From: Branchiostoma lanceolatum
Taxonomy: Eukaryota > Chordata > Leptocardii > Amphioxiformes > Branchiostomatidae
Assembly: GCF_035083965.1 (NCBI RefSeq)
Contig: NC_089737.1
Location: 16,283,529-16,347,528 of the forward strand
Direction of reading: 5' to 3'
DNA length: 64,000 nt
Part shown: piece after piece, positions 1 to 9,299 of the stretch
Numbering within the stretch: position 1 is the stretch's first letter
Layout: each line of letters opens with the position of its first letter
Program-made: the position numbers and the translations under genes
Notes under the pieces: generated by a model
The model's input: only the letters and a program-made list of their open reading frames with translations
Databases searched by the model: none
What the model was told of the DNA's origin: nothing

Positions 1-1
1 G

Positions 2-115
2 GCCGGAGCGTTCATCGTCATGGCAATCGGGATCGTGGTGCTGGTCGGCTGCGTGCGGCGGTACAAGCGGCGGGACCAGTACCTGCGGGACTGGGGCTCC
101 AGCGAGACCATCTGA
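2..115 (+). CDS. C-terminal end of a single-pass membrane protein (partial)
   Basis: The window opens inside an exon. The visible 37 residues start with a hydrophobic stretch (AGAFIVMAIGIVVLVGC), followed at once by a basic stop-transfer run (VRRYKRRDQY) and a short tail ending SSETI and TGA at 113-115. This is the usual end of a type I membrane protein with a short cytosolic tail. Codon use is strongly GC3-rich, as expected of a real exon. The family is not recognised; the ectodomain lies left of the window. The same frame stays open after the stop for another 29 codons (see the next entry), so the true C-terminus is uncertain. Confidence 0.6.
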   Translation, partial: AGAFIVMAIGIVVLVGCVRRYKRRDQYLRDWGSSETI

Positions 116-205
116 CTCATGGACATCGACCGGGACGACCTCGAGGACGTCCTGTTTGAGGCTAAACCTGCCGAGACAGACGAGTGGGAGGACTGTAGGG
201 TCTGA
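116..205 (+). other. In-frame acidic extension after the stop codon
   Basis: Directly after the TGA at 113-115 the same frame continues through 29 sense codons to a second TGA at 203-205. The encoded stretch is acidic (starts LMDIDRDDLEDVLFEAKP and ends EWEDCRV) and its codons end almost only in C or G, like the coding sequence before it. It looks like genuine cytosolic tail rather than 3' UTR. Possible explanations are stop-codon read-through (the context is TGA followed by C), a null allele or sequencing error at the TGA, or a recent stop gain. The sequence alone cannot decide. Confidence 0.4.
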
Positions 206-244
206 GGCTTCACTTGAAAGTTCATCTGTGTTGGTAGAAGTCAT

Positions 245-573
245 TCTGAATGGAGTTTAAACGTTAACTGTAAAAGCCAACACAATAGATTGGACTTACC
301 CAAATTTTCGACTGATCAGCTACAGTCTTTTTCAAGGAATGATTAAGGAGTCCATCTACATCCGGGCATTACAACCATCCCTCAACAGAGACGGGGCGCG
401 CCATAGACATTCTGCAACATATGATCCACTGCTCACCGAGTCACCGTTCTCATCTGCATAACGTGAGGTCACAGAAGCAGTGGATGGTTCATTCCTTGAA
501 AAAGACTGTAGCTGTTCAGTCGCAAATTTGGGTAAGTCCAATTTAATGTTTTACAGTTTAAACTCCATTCAGA
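245..573. mobile_element. Fold-back DNA element (MITE-like), about 330 bp
   Basis: The ends are inverted repeats of roughly 95 bp. The left arm begins TCTGAATGGAGTTTAAAC and the right arm ends GTTTAAACTCCATTCAGA. Both arms contain the complementary segment around CTACAGTCTTTTTCAAGGAATGA. The centre (about 345-485) has no open frame of interest. The right arm motif (GGTAAGT..CAATTT..TTTTACAGTT) recurs at about 21290-21335. No clear target duplication was seen at the arms themselves. A 13-bp direct repeat AGGGTCTGAGGCT occurs at 197-209 and again at 573-585. Confidence 0.6.
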
Positions 574-747
574 GGGTCTGAGGCTAGGTGGGCCAGACTT
601 AGTTAGGTTCATGTTTGACAGACCCACTAAAACTACTGTAGATGCAGAAATGTTCACAGGGATTTGATTTCGAGGTAGGGAGAAAATGGTGTGTTCGCGG
701 TGGTTTTAAGTTCGCGTTTGAAACAATAGTTTTCTGGTGGGCCGGAA

Positions 748-960
748 TAGGACTTGAAATTCGTCTTTGGCAATATAGGTGCGCTGGTGTACCTAGCCTA
801 GAAATTAAGGTGCACAGAAAAGGTTTGCAGTATCTATTATGTGAAAAATGGCTCCAATCTCAGGGTTTCCACACTGTAAAACTAAAACATCTTATTATTT
901 CTTCTGAAGAACAAAAATGCATGTCTGGTTGCGCAGAATAAATGGATGGAATCATCATTC
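748..960. mobile_element. Decayed copy of the CAGGGCTCGAAAT element
   Basis: From about 748 the sequence follows the left end of the element at 59049-59463: cttgaaattcgtctttggcaa, then ataggtgcgctggtg, and later aaggtgcacagaaaa. It is clearly diverged and its far end is not defined, so the right boundary is approximate. It is the oldest-looking of the three copies in the window. Confidence 0.45.
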
Positions 961-2220
961 AATCATGTATAAGAGATGTAGTAAAACTAAACTGTTAAGT
1001 TTGCTTGTGATTGCTAGTATTTTGTGACATTTCGGCTTAGTTGCTATGTTATATTTCTGTTGCTATGCTGTATACTGGTTGCCATGGTGATGATAGTGTC
1101 TGGCTAAGAATGGGTTCTGATTGGATACTGTTACAGAGTAAATCCATATAAGGCTTGCCATGGACTTTATTGTACTGATATTGTTCGTTCCCAGTTTTTT
1201 TTAAGTCAGGGAGGAATGTTGCACCACAATCATTGTATAAACTCAACTTCAGCCATATAATTCACATGTGCCAGAAAACTTGTTATAATTCAACACATTT
1301 AACCTTACATGGAGTCAAATATTCAGATAGATAAATACAGAAATATTCTCACAATCTTCCCTACTGCCTTAAAGGGGTAAATGATAATAATAGATTCAGA
1401 AACTAACTCAGAGACCATGCAATGCTCTAAGATATGTAAAAAAGTAGAAAATGTGAAATCCTGTGGTTTGTACATGTATAGTGCAATGATGAAGATAACA
1501 GATGTATAATATCTATATATGTATTGATGAGTATTGAATGTTTTGATGTTATGGATACCTGAATTGTTAAAACCCCTAAAGAACAAACTGGCCATAGTGT
1601 GGGGGTAAGAAGTAGACCTAAAGTTACAAAGATAATGCCCATATTTTCCATTTCTAAAAGCTCAGTGATAAAAAAATTGGTATCGTATATTAAGAACAAA
1701 GCTTGTAAAGTAGGGATTGTTTTGGATTAAAGCTTGATGTCAACATTGTGAATTATGATAGTCTGTGACAATGCTGGTGTAGGTTTGCTTTGGGCTGCTG
1801 CAGGAGCTATTTTTTAGCCTGTAGTTCAGTAAAAAGGTGCCATGCTATGACTAGAAGAGGCAAAATTTACACTGGTAGGTTTCGTGTTACATTTAGTAAC
1901 TTGAAGGGATTTTATGTGCCATATGTAGGGTCGTTGCTTGTATGTTGTTGCAAAACGGTTTTGTTAAAGATATAGAGAATACATCCATGCATTTTATCAA
2001 TGATTGGGCTGCTTCTTATCTTTAATTTTTATAATTGTTTACGGTTTTTTTACAGGTCCAGTATTTTTTTTTCAATTTGAATAAACCATGAATAAATTGA
2101 TGTGACATAAATGGACAAGAAAGTTGTCATTCTTGAAACATTTGCACGGTTTCTCCCAGATTTGAGTCTAACATGTGAGTTCGCAGAGTTCCCAGACGAC
2201 TCAACTCTTCGCTGCACTCC
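961..2220. other. Spacer with no gene seen
   Basis: This AT-rich stretch holds only short chance frames. It has a homopolymer run near 2066 and AATAAA at about 2079 (+ strand), which could serve the gene at the left edge. The part next to 2220 is probably 3' UTR of the zinc-finger gene on the minus strand. A segment near 2095-2145 (ttgatgtgacataaatggac...) is loosely repeated at 4375-4425, suggesting a small segmental copy. Confidence 0.4.
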
Positions 2221-3534
2221 TCAAACTTGTAGCGTTTCTCCCCTGTGAGTTTGCTTGTGTCTCTTCAAAGCACCCTGTTGACTGAACTGCCTGCTGCACA
2301 CCTCACACTTGTAGGGTTTCTCCCCAGTGTGAGTGCGCATGTGTTTCTTCAGATCACCCAGCTCACTGAACTGCCTGCTGCACTCCCCACACTTGTAGGG
2401 TTTCTCCCCAGTGTGAGTCCGGATGTGTTTCTTCAGGCTGCCCAGCTCACTGAACTGCTTGCTGCACTCTTCACACCTGAAGGGTTTCTCACCTGTGTGA
2501 GTGCGTGTGTGTCTCTTCAGAGTACCCAGCTGACTGAACTGCTTGCTGCACTCCTCACACTTATAAGGTTTCTCACCTGTGTGAGTCTGCATGTGAGTTT
2601 TCAGATTACCCAGCTGACTGAACTGCCTGCTGCACTCCTCACACTTGTAGGGTTTTTCACCCGTATGAGTCCGCATGTGTTCTTTCAGAGTTCCCAGACA
2701 ACTAAATTGTTTGCCACACTCCTCACACCCGTAGGGTTTTTCACCAGTGTGAGTGCGTGTGTGTCTCTTCAGACTACCCAGCTGACTGAACTGCATATTG
2801 CACTCCTCACATTTGTAGAGTTTCTCACCTGTGTGAGTTCGCATGTGTTTTTTCAGAACACTCAGCTGACTGAACTGTTTACCACACTCCCCACATTCCC
2901 AATACCCATATGGTTTCTCCCCAGTGTGCGTCCAAATGTGACTCTTCAGATTACCCAGCCTACTGAACTGTTTACTGCACTCCTCACACTTGTAGGGTTT
3001 CTCACCTGTGTGAGTATGCATGTGTGTCTTCAGAGCACTCTGCACACTGAACTGTTTACCACACTCCTCACACCTGTAGGGTTTCTCACCTGTGTGAGTG
3101 CGCATGTGGGTCTTCAGATTACATAGCTGACTGAACTGTTTGCTGCACTCCTCACACTTGTAGGGTTTCTCCCCAGTGTGAGTCCGCATGTGCACGCCCA
3201 GATTGCCCAGTTTGCTGAACTGCTTGTTGCACTCCTCACACCTGTAGGGTTTCTCGCCCGTGTGAGTCCGCATGTGCACGCTAAGATTGTCCAGTTTGCT
3301 GAACTGCTTGTTGCACTCCTCACATTCATGTACTTTCCCTCTTGTTTCGTTCCCCGTTTGTGGATCGTTAGACAATTCATTCGTCTTCTCTCCGGCGTCA
3401 GACTGCATCGGTGTCTCAATGTTGTCTGTCTCATCACTCCAGTACTGCCGGTTGTAGACGGGACGTAGTCCTAGCACGTCTGCATTTCTAACTGGCTGTT
3501 GATTGAAGACATTGAATTCCGCTTTGCTTTCCAT
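2221..3534 (-). CDS. C2H2 zinc-finger protein, 13 fingers, single exon
   Basis: An uninterrupted 437-codon frame. Residues 1-68 form an acidic, finger-free leader (MESKAEFNVFNQQPV...). Then come 13 tandem C2H2 fingers of the form CEEC-KQFS-LxxLKxHMRTH, joined by canonical TGEKPY linkers, ending HKQTHRGETLQV. Finger 6 has an enlarged entry (YGYWECGECGKQF). No KRAB, SCAN, BTB or SET domain is present. It is presumably a nuclear, sequence-specific DNA-binding protein; targets cannot be read from sequence. The fingers are very alike, indicating recent internal duplication or homogenisation. This also leaves the opposite strand open for about 290 codons, a shadow and not a gene. The ATG is the first in frame and precedes the leader directly; an upstream non-coding exon is possible. 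Confidence 0.9.
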   Translation of the reverse strand: MESKAEFNVFNQQPVRNADVLGLRPVYNRQYWSDETDNIETPMQSDAGEKTNELSNDPQTGNETRGKVHECEECNKQFSKLDNLSVHMRTHTGEKPYRCEECNKQFSKLGNLGVHMRTHTGEKPYKCEECSKQFSQLCNLKTHMRTHTGEKPYRCEECGKQFSVQSALKTHMHTHTGEKPYKCEECSKQFSRLGNLKSHIWTHTGEKPYGYWECGECGKQFSQLSVLKKHMRTHTGEKLYKCEECNMQFSQLGSLKRHTRTHTGEKPYGCEECGKQFSCLGTLKEHMRTHTGEKPYKCEECSRQFSQLGNLKTHMQTHTGEKPYKCEECSKQFSQLGTLKRHTRTHTGEKPFRCEECSKQFSELGSLKKHIRTHTGEKPYKCGECSRQFSELGDLKKHMRTHTGEKPYKCEVCSRQFSQQGALKRHKQTHRGETLQV

Positions 3535-4998
3535 GGTGGGCGAATGGCTGAGTAAGAGTAAGAAGTAAATCTGTCAAAACAAGCCGTTGTCTGAAAACAT
3601 GATTTTAAGACAAGAAAAAACACGGAAATATCGTCCCGACAAAAGACATCGAAGCAAGGACTAAAGAAACAAAGGGCGTAGGGGTGAATAACAGGGCAAA
3701 ATAAAGAGAAATTAATTTGTTCAGACAACTTTCCGCCGTTTTCTAATTCAAGACGGAAAAAAAGAAAAAAGATCGATCCCGGAAATCCTGAATATTCCTA
3801 CTAGCTGCACTTTAACCTTTACTTAGTCTACTATGAGATGCCAAATTGTTGGTTCGCTCTTTAGCTTCTTCAAGAACACAGCCCTTGAAGACGGATGCCG
3901 TGAAAGAAACGCAGTACCCATGGGCCGAAACACTACCCGATTCGCCGCAGGTAACGTTATACAGGCTATAATATCATCGCCGAACTGATCAGGAATGGCC
4001 TCTATAGAATTATATCTTTGTAATAAAATTATCAACTGAACTCACCTAAACGTCACTCTCCAGACGACGAAACTGCAAAGGCGACGTACCACCAACTCGG
4101 TCTTCAGAGCCGGAAATGACAGAGTCACGGCGATCAAGTCTTTAAATGCAGCTTCTGGAGGGGTGGTGGTAAAACCGGTTTGGTAGGTTTACGCTTTATC
4201 ATGATACAGAACAAAGTACAATGCTTGACATAATTATTTGCATAGAGAGAGATCACAATAAACTGGACCATAAGAAATGTAATAAAACTGATATGACATT
4301 GTAAAAAGCAAATCATAAGCCAAGCAAGTTAAGGAGGTTAATGACATTCTTTTAAATGTGAAGAAGCTATTGAGTTGATGTGACACAAGGTTAAGGGACA
4401 AGAAAGTCATTATTCTTGGAACTGTCTCATTGTCAGCACTAACGTTTACCCGGGAACGGTCGGCGCGGCACACACCGAGCCTCCCGTAACTGCCGGCGGG
4501 AGAAACTCCATGGCTGCCCGCAGAAAACTCCGCCAGGTCTCGGTGGTCCTTCAAACATATGGGGAAATTCTTGTTCGCCAACTCCGTTGGGGGAAAGATC
4601 CTAAAGACCCTCAAGTTACTCTTCGGGCAGATTCTGTTCGGCTGCTTCATGTTATATGATTGTGAATGTGAATTGATTACTCATTAAGTTTATATTTTGG
4701 CGTTCCTTGCTTTTTGTTTGAAGAAACTTTGAAAACAGGACCATGCAGCAGTGACATCTACCGACTGTTGTAAGAACTACATTGTACTAGAGACATTAGT
4801 ACTGCAGATAAATGTAAAATGGAATTAATAATAAATGTTACTGCATACTACCTACTCATTCGATTGAAAAATATATACCTATATACTTTTAGGTAAAACT
4901 GTATTATATTGCGCCTGAATCGTTATTTTTTCTTCGTCGTAACGGATTTTGATTATAAGGCTAACAACTTTTGCGTGTTGCTGCGGTGTTGGCAGAAA
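3535..4998. other. Promoter-side spacer between the 13-finger gene and NKIRAS
   Basis: The 13-finger gene (-) and NKIRAS (+) point away from each other across this 1.46-kb stretch, so it should hold both promoters. The part at 3590-4100 probably includes 5' UTR of the minus-strand gene. No TATA box was convincing. A possible short frame at 4510-4659 is listed separately. The remaining AT-rich DNA shows nothing recognisable. Confidence 0.4.
4510..4659 (+). CDS. Possible 49-residue small ORF
   Basis: ATG at 4510 to TGA at 4657-4659 would give a basic 49-residue peptide that starts MAARRKLRQVSVVLQTYG and ends DSVRLLHVI. It has an arginine-rich, amphipathic start that could resemble a mitochondrial presequence. 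The local base composition is more GC-rich than its surroundings. I do not recognise the protein. It could equally be the first exon of a longer gene, a decayed gene fragment, or chance. The reverse strand is also open across most of it. Confidence 0.2.
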   Translation: MAARRKLRQVSVVLQTYGEILVRQLRWGKDPKDPQVTLRADSVRLLHVI

Positions 4999-7900
4999 AT
5001 GGGGAAGACGAGCAAAGTTGTCGTCTGCGGGCAGGTTTCTAGCGGGAAAACCGCGGTTCTGGAGCAGCTGATCTACGGGACCCACACCGCGGGATCGGTA
5101 AGGACGAGCGGGGGTAGTTACGGGCGGGAAAAGGCGCGACTTTGCCGCCGAGTCAGGCAGACACGCGTGGGAATGGTGCTAACGGGGCAGGTGGGGAGGG
5201 GGGCGGACCGCCCCTGTGGAGAAAATAAACCTTGATTATTGATACCGCTTGCAGGATAAACGTTATTTACTTACTTTATTACACGATACATTTCCTCGTA
5301 CCGTCACCAACTTAGGCACAACCTCATTACTCTTTTAGGGTAACGTTACCCACTTGCCATGGCTGAGCTTCAAGGTGAATATTCAAGGAGAATAAAAAGA
5401 CGTGTGTAACAGTAGGAACTTGCAGAATAATGAAGAATGAGAAATCAACAAAGACCTGATTGGTATAAACACCAGAGCCTGTAAAACCAACTGTCAGCAG
5501 GCCTGAAATAAATGTGTGGGGAGGGGGGCGTCAATGTGAATGAACATGATGATAGATTGTAATCGTTTAACGTTACCTGACTCAGACTCACTTATTGTGC
5601 TTGGTACAGAAAGTCCTCCATTCTTAGAACATGTTACGAATACAAAGTAGATCCACAAAAGAAGTTATTTGATTTGATTTATTTCACCGTAAAAAGAAAT
5701 TATAAAAGAAGCTGTTCTCTTCAAGTTCATGATCATACTTTCTCCACTCTGAGACTAACTTAAGAGGTAACAATGAACTGTGGCACATCTTCCATGTCTT
5801 AACACGACCTGCAGTTTTCCTGATATGATTTCATGTACGTATATTAGTTTTCGTTGACAGCAACGTTAACTGTTTGCCACCATCAAGGGAATCTATGTGG
5901 CAAACATTTACGCCAAAACGACACCACTGAGACTCTAGAGGTTGAACCATTGTATGTCTAAATTATGCTACTGTAAACATGATAATGTATTTATTTGCTT
6001 TCAGCAACTGTTCGCCACCATCGAGGACATATATGTGGCGAACATCGAGACCGACCGCGGAGTCAGGGAGAAGATCAGGTTCTACGACACGGCAGGCCTG
6101 GTGGGTTAATAGTAACTTGTATAACTATTGATAAGTTAATATTAACGTGTAACATTACAACTACTGATAAGTTAATGTTAACTCATCTAACCTTGTACAA
6201 TGCTGGTGAGTTAATATCAACTTACATAACTAACTGATAAGATAATATTAACGTGTACAACTACTGATAAGTTAACATCAACTAACTGATATTATAAACT
6301 TAATGTTAAGTCATTTTACCTTGTACAACCTAACAGGTTAATCATAAAATGATTTGGATTTTTTATTTCTATTCTGTACATTCTATATATAGCTAGTATA
6401 TATATGTTACATGGGCTATATACAAAACGGCAAGTACCATGGCTATGTATAAACATGTATCAAAACGGTTTAACCTCAGACTCATCAAATCTTACTACAA
6501 AATTGCTTTACAGAGTTCGTCCAGCCCAGAGCTACCCAAGCATTACATCACTCTAGCAGATGTAAGTAATAACATGGTTTATTATCTTTGCTGGGCCTGG
6601 GCCCGTGCACTTGGTAAGAGATTTTGTTAATTAGTATTTATTACTTACAATGTGGTATCTGCTTTGTTACACTGAATGGTGGTTGTTCCGGTCGCTCAAT
6701 TTAGAGAACTGAAATCAGTCAAAAAGTCGCCATTACATTTTTATTTCACCCTTGTCAGCTAGTCTTGGGTTAAAGAAGAAGTGATATTCTATACCCTGGT
6801 AGCTATCATAAACAACAACACTCGGTATAGATAGTAAAATGGTTTGGTCCTGGCTGATCGATACAGGCCGGAAGATGATGATGAAAATGGAACATTCTGC
6901 ACTTTTGCAAACATAATTATTCTCCTTATTGCCTACAGGGTTTTGTGCTGGTGTACAGCACCACAGACAGGGAATCCTTCAAGAGAATCGACCTGCTGAA
7001 GAGAGACATCGATGCTGCCAGGGAGAAGAAAGAGGTCAGAGGTTAAGGGTCATGGGGCTCTGGGAAGGGGAATTGGGAAGCTAAGAACTATCTATTATAC
7101 TAATTTGACATATTCATGACATACTTTATACTGGATAGGTGTCATTTGTAGGTGAAACAAAGTTTATATCACATTGCATTTAGATCTAGTGAGATGATGA
7201 GAATCATTGTTTTTATCTACTGCCGTTGCCTAGGTAACAGTAGTTGCCGTGGGAACCAAGACGGACCTGAAGGATCGGAAGGTGGAACTGAGGGAGGCTC
7301 AGAACTGGGCTCAGAAGGAGAAAGGTACAAGTTACTTAGAAAGTGGAAGGAAAGCAGAATATCTAACAATGTTTTTAAGTTCATGAGAAATGTAACATTT
7401 CTACTAGAAAGCAAATACAGGTAGCATATTTTTCTCTGTCTTTTACATGAGGTCTCCTCCTTACTTTCACTACCCCAGTATGTTGATAGAGTCATCAGCC
7501 TAAGGATTTAAAGGATGTAACCCGAATCTCTGTTACTTTTTATCTGACCCTTGCCTCTTCCCTCATGACCTCGATGTAAAGCGGCCTGCTGACCGATTTG
7601 AGCTTCTCAATATAAACAAAGGTCCAAACAGTCTTTCTTTCTCCTGACATGGTCTCCTCCTTCTGTTCCCCCTCCTGACATGGTCTCCTCCTTCTGTTCC
7701 CACTCCTGACGTGCGGTCTCCTCCTTCCGTTCCCCCTCCTGACATGGTCTCCCCCTTCCGTTCCAGTGCGGCTGTTTGAGGTGTCGGTGAAGGAGAGGAA
7801 AGCCCTGATGGACCCGTTTGTAGTTAGGTCTCCTCCTTCCGTTCCCCCTCCTTACATGGTCTCCCCCTTCCGTTCCAGTGCGGCTGTTTGAGGTGTCAGT

Positions 7901-9154
7901 GAAGGAGAGGAAAGCCCTGATGGACCCGTTTGTAGTTAGGTCTCCTCCTTCCGTTCCCCCTCCTGACATGGTCTCCCCCTTCTGTTCCAGTGCGGCTGTT
8001 TGAGGTGTCGGTGAGGGAGAGGAAAGCCCTGATGGACCCGTTTGTGTTCCTGGCCAGCAAGATGACTCAGCCACAGAGTACGGCTCTCTTTACTTGTTAT
8101 TTCATTACTTTATTGTCCCTGTGGTGTAGTGGCCTGCGCCTTTGTCTCTCACCACATCTGGTTCCAATTACTTGGATCAGAAGGACTGGGGTTCAAGCCC
8201 CAGGTAGGACATCTCTGGACAAGAGGCGCATTGAGTCATACCAAAGACTTTATAAAAATGGTACATACTCCTGAAACAGTATGGAAGTTAAACACACTTC
8301 ACTGCCAGTGGACTAGCCCCCTGCTACAGTGATTGCACAACAGTGTGGCCCAGGGCTATGAAACGGAGATGGGCACCGCCCTATACATCAATAATGGTGT
8401 GGGAGGATTTTAACTTTAACTATTGTTATCTCCATGAAAAATGCAGATATAGTTTTGGGTGTGTCTGTCTGTGTTTCCGCACTACTGTAGTCAGCATAAC
8501 TCAAGAACCTTGATGATGCATTACGATATTTGATATGTGGGCGGGTGTTCTGAAGCCGAAATTCAAGGTCGATTTTGGGACCCCTGGTTTGTGACCTAAT
8601 GGTACTGCCGCAGAAGTTCCGTTTTTGTGTCTTTTCACCTGGACGTGCTATGGTCTTGATTTTTGTATGGTAGATAGCTTGTTTTATTTGTATTCTGTTA
8701 CCTGGTCATTGTCTACCTCAGAAATCTGCCATATATATTCAGCTAAAGAGACTCTACCTGAGACCTTATGATTATAGATCCTCCCGCAGCGTTGTTGCAT
8801 AGGTCGACTTGGCGGCAGACTTTCTCTCTCCAAAGGTTGCGGTCCTGTGCTGCCATTTCCTCAAGTGAATTTAATCCCAGTTTCTTGCCATCATTTTGCA
8901 GACTGAGTGTACGTCTGAGAGTTACCTTAGGCTAAAGGGACTGCTCAATGTATATCCAAGATTGCACATGAATAAAAAAGGCTCAAAGTTAACGCTATGG
9001 GTTATTGTATGGGACTGATTGTATTAAATGCAGTTGTTTTGTTAGTGAGAAATTTTGTACCTCTGATTTTTTGTTTTTTTTTACCTTTGCAGCCAAATCA
9101 AGATTCCCGGCTTTGGGGCCAAAGGTCAAACAGACATCTGTCAACGACGGCTGA
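4999..9154 (+). CDS. NKIRAS: NF-kappa-B inhibitor-interacting Ras-like protein (kappaB-Ras)
   Basis: Seven exons: 4999-5097, 6005-6100, 6514-6561, 6939-7034, 7234-7324, 7991-8077 and 9093-9154. They join in phase to exactly 192 residues, the length of human NKIRAS1. The protein begins [20 protein letters not shown], with a P-loop GQVSSGKT lacking the Gly equivalent to Ras Gly12. It has DTAGL with Leu where Ras has Gln61, TKTD in place of NKxD, and the family signatures LPKHY and LASKMTQPQ. Known kappaB-Ras proteins are small atypical GTPases that bind I-kappa-B beta and restrain NF-kappaB signalling, and also affect Ral. There is no C-terminal CAAX box, as in the family. Introns hold a decayed exon-2 copy, two truncated copies of the exon-6 start, a SINE and a LINE scrap. 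Confidence 0.93.
5858..5935 (+). pseudogene. Decayed duplicate of NKIRAS exon 2 within intron 1
   Basis: The stretch agcaacgttaactgtttgcc, then accatcaagggaatc and tatgtggcaaacatt, mirrors the real acceptor and exon 2 at 6000-6055 (agcaactgttcgccaccatc, gaggacatatatgtggcgaa). It lies about 140 bp upstream in the same orientation. The frame is broken and similarity fades after about 75 bp. It is an older instance of the splice-junction duplication seen fresh elsewhere in this gene. Confidence 0.6.
7548..7627. repeat. Dispersed 80-bp repeat, copy 1
   Basis: The segment beginning cccttgcctcttccctcatg and running through ccgatttgagcttctc to aatataaacaaaggt is nearly identical to 21347-21428. Both copies sit immediately beside a splice-junction tandem array, in NKIRAS and PSMA5 respectively, and in the same orientation. 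Its class is unknown; it may be the end of a LINE or a non-autonomous element. Confidence 0.65.
7640..7990. repeat. Tandem array spanning the NKIRAS intron 5/exon 6 acceptor
   Basis: Two truncated copies of the exon-6 start (about 7767-7826 and 7879-7938) precede the real exon at 7991 with a period of about 112 bp. Each unit carries the pyrimidine-rich intron end (ctccttccgttccccctcct, gttccag) and then the first 60 bases of the exon, from tgcggctgtttgaggtg to gacccgtttgta. The exon parts are nearly identical to the real exon, so the duplication is recent. Shorter ctcctt/ccgttcc repeats fill 7640-7760. Splicing to an upstream acceptor would run into vestigial sequence and a stop. Confidence 0.85.
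8115..8412 (+). mobile_element. tRNA-derived SINE in NKIRAS intron 6
   Basis: The head carries a pol III A box (tggtgtagtggcc, about 8120) and a B box (ggggttcaagcccc, about 8188) at tRNA-like spacing. About 210 bp of non-tRNA body follow and end near gtgggaggattttaactt. Deuterostome SINEs with a shared central domain, including one from lancelet, are known; membership could not be tested here. Confidence 0.65.
8420..8705. repeat. Dispersed intronic repeat with the tatctccatgaaaaatg start, copy 1
   Basis: It begins ttatctccatgaaaaatgca, continues gttttgggtgtgtctgtctg, agtcagcataactcaagaac, gaagccgaaattcaaggtcg and ctggacgtgctatggtcttg. It is closely matched by 27335-27690 and more loosely by stretches near 17215-17480 and 46100-46260. 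No coding capacity is seen. The family is abundant in this window and mainly intronic. Confidence 0.65.
8760..8935 (-). mobile_element. LINE C-terminal fragment
   Basis: The minus strand encodes [20 protein letters not shown] within an otherwise short frame. A pattern of Asp-Arg, Trp-Arg and a following valine-rich stretch is typical of the last residues of RTE-like and related LINE proteins. Compare the fragment at 31340-31470 (MADRVAWRER). It is truncated at both ends. Confidence 0.45.
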
Positions 9155-9272
9155 AAGGCCATTGGACAACGGTCACATGACCTCCTTCTTACTTATTTAA
9201 GAGTAAAGTATGTAGCACAGATACTGTGAAGGTTAGGGAAATGTCAAACTGGATGTAAATATTGATTTTTTT

Positions 9273-9278
9273 AATAAA
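9273..9278 (+). terminator. Poly(A) signal AATAAA of NKIRAS
   Basis: A canonical AATAAA lies about 120 bp after the NKIRAS stop codon at 9152-9154, giving a short 3' UTR. Confidence 0.6.
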
Positions 9279-9299
9279 AAAGAGAAAGACTGATGATAA

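Noticed and set aside
197-585. 13-bp direct repeat AGGGTCTGAGGCT as a target duplication of the fold-back element
   Set aside because: The left copy lies about 35 bp away from the element's left end, so it does not flank the insertion; a separate small duplication is as likely.
2245-3126. A 293-codon open frame on the + strand
   Set aside because: It is the reverse complement of the 13-finger array; the repeated finger codons leave this frame open by chance of composition.
7563-8074. 155-codon minus-strand frame rich in GGT/EEG repeats
   Set aside because: It reads the reverse of the pyrimidine-rich junction array of NKIRAS and has no independent support.
8115-8212. tRNA gene candidate in NKIRAS intron 6
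   Set aside because: The stretch between A and B boxes does not form a normal anticodon arm and the unit continues as a SINE.
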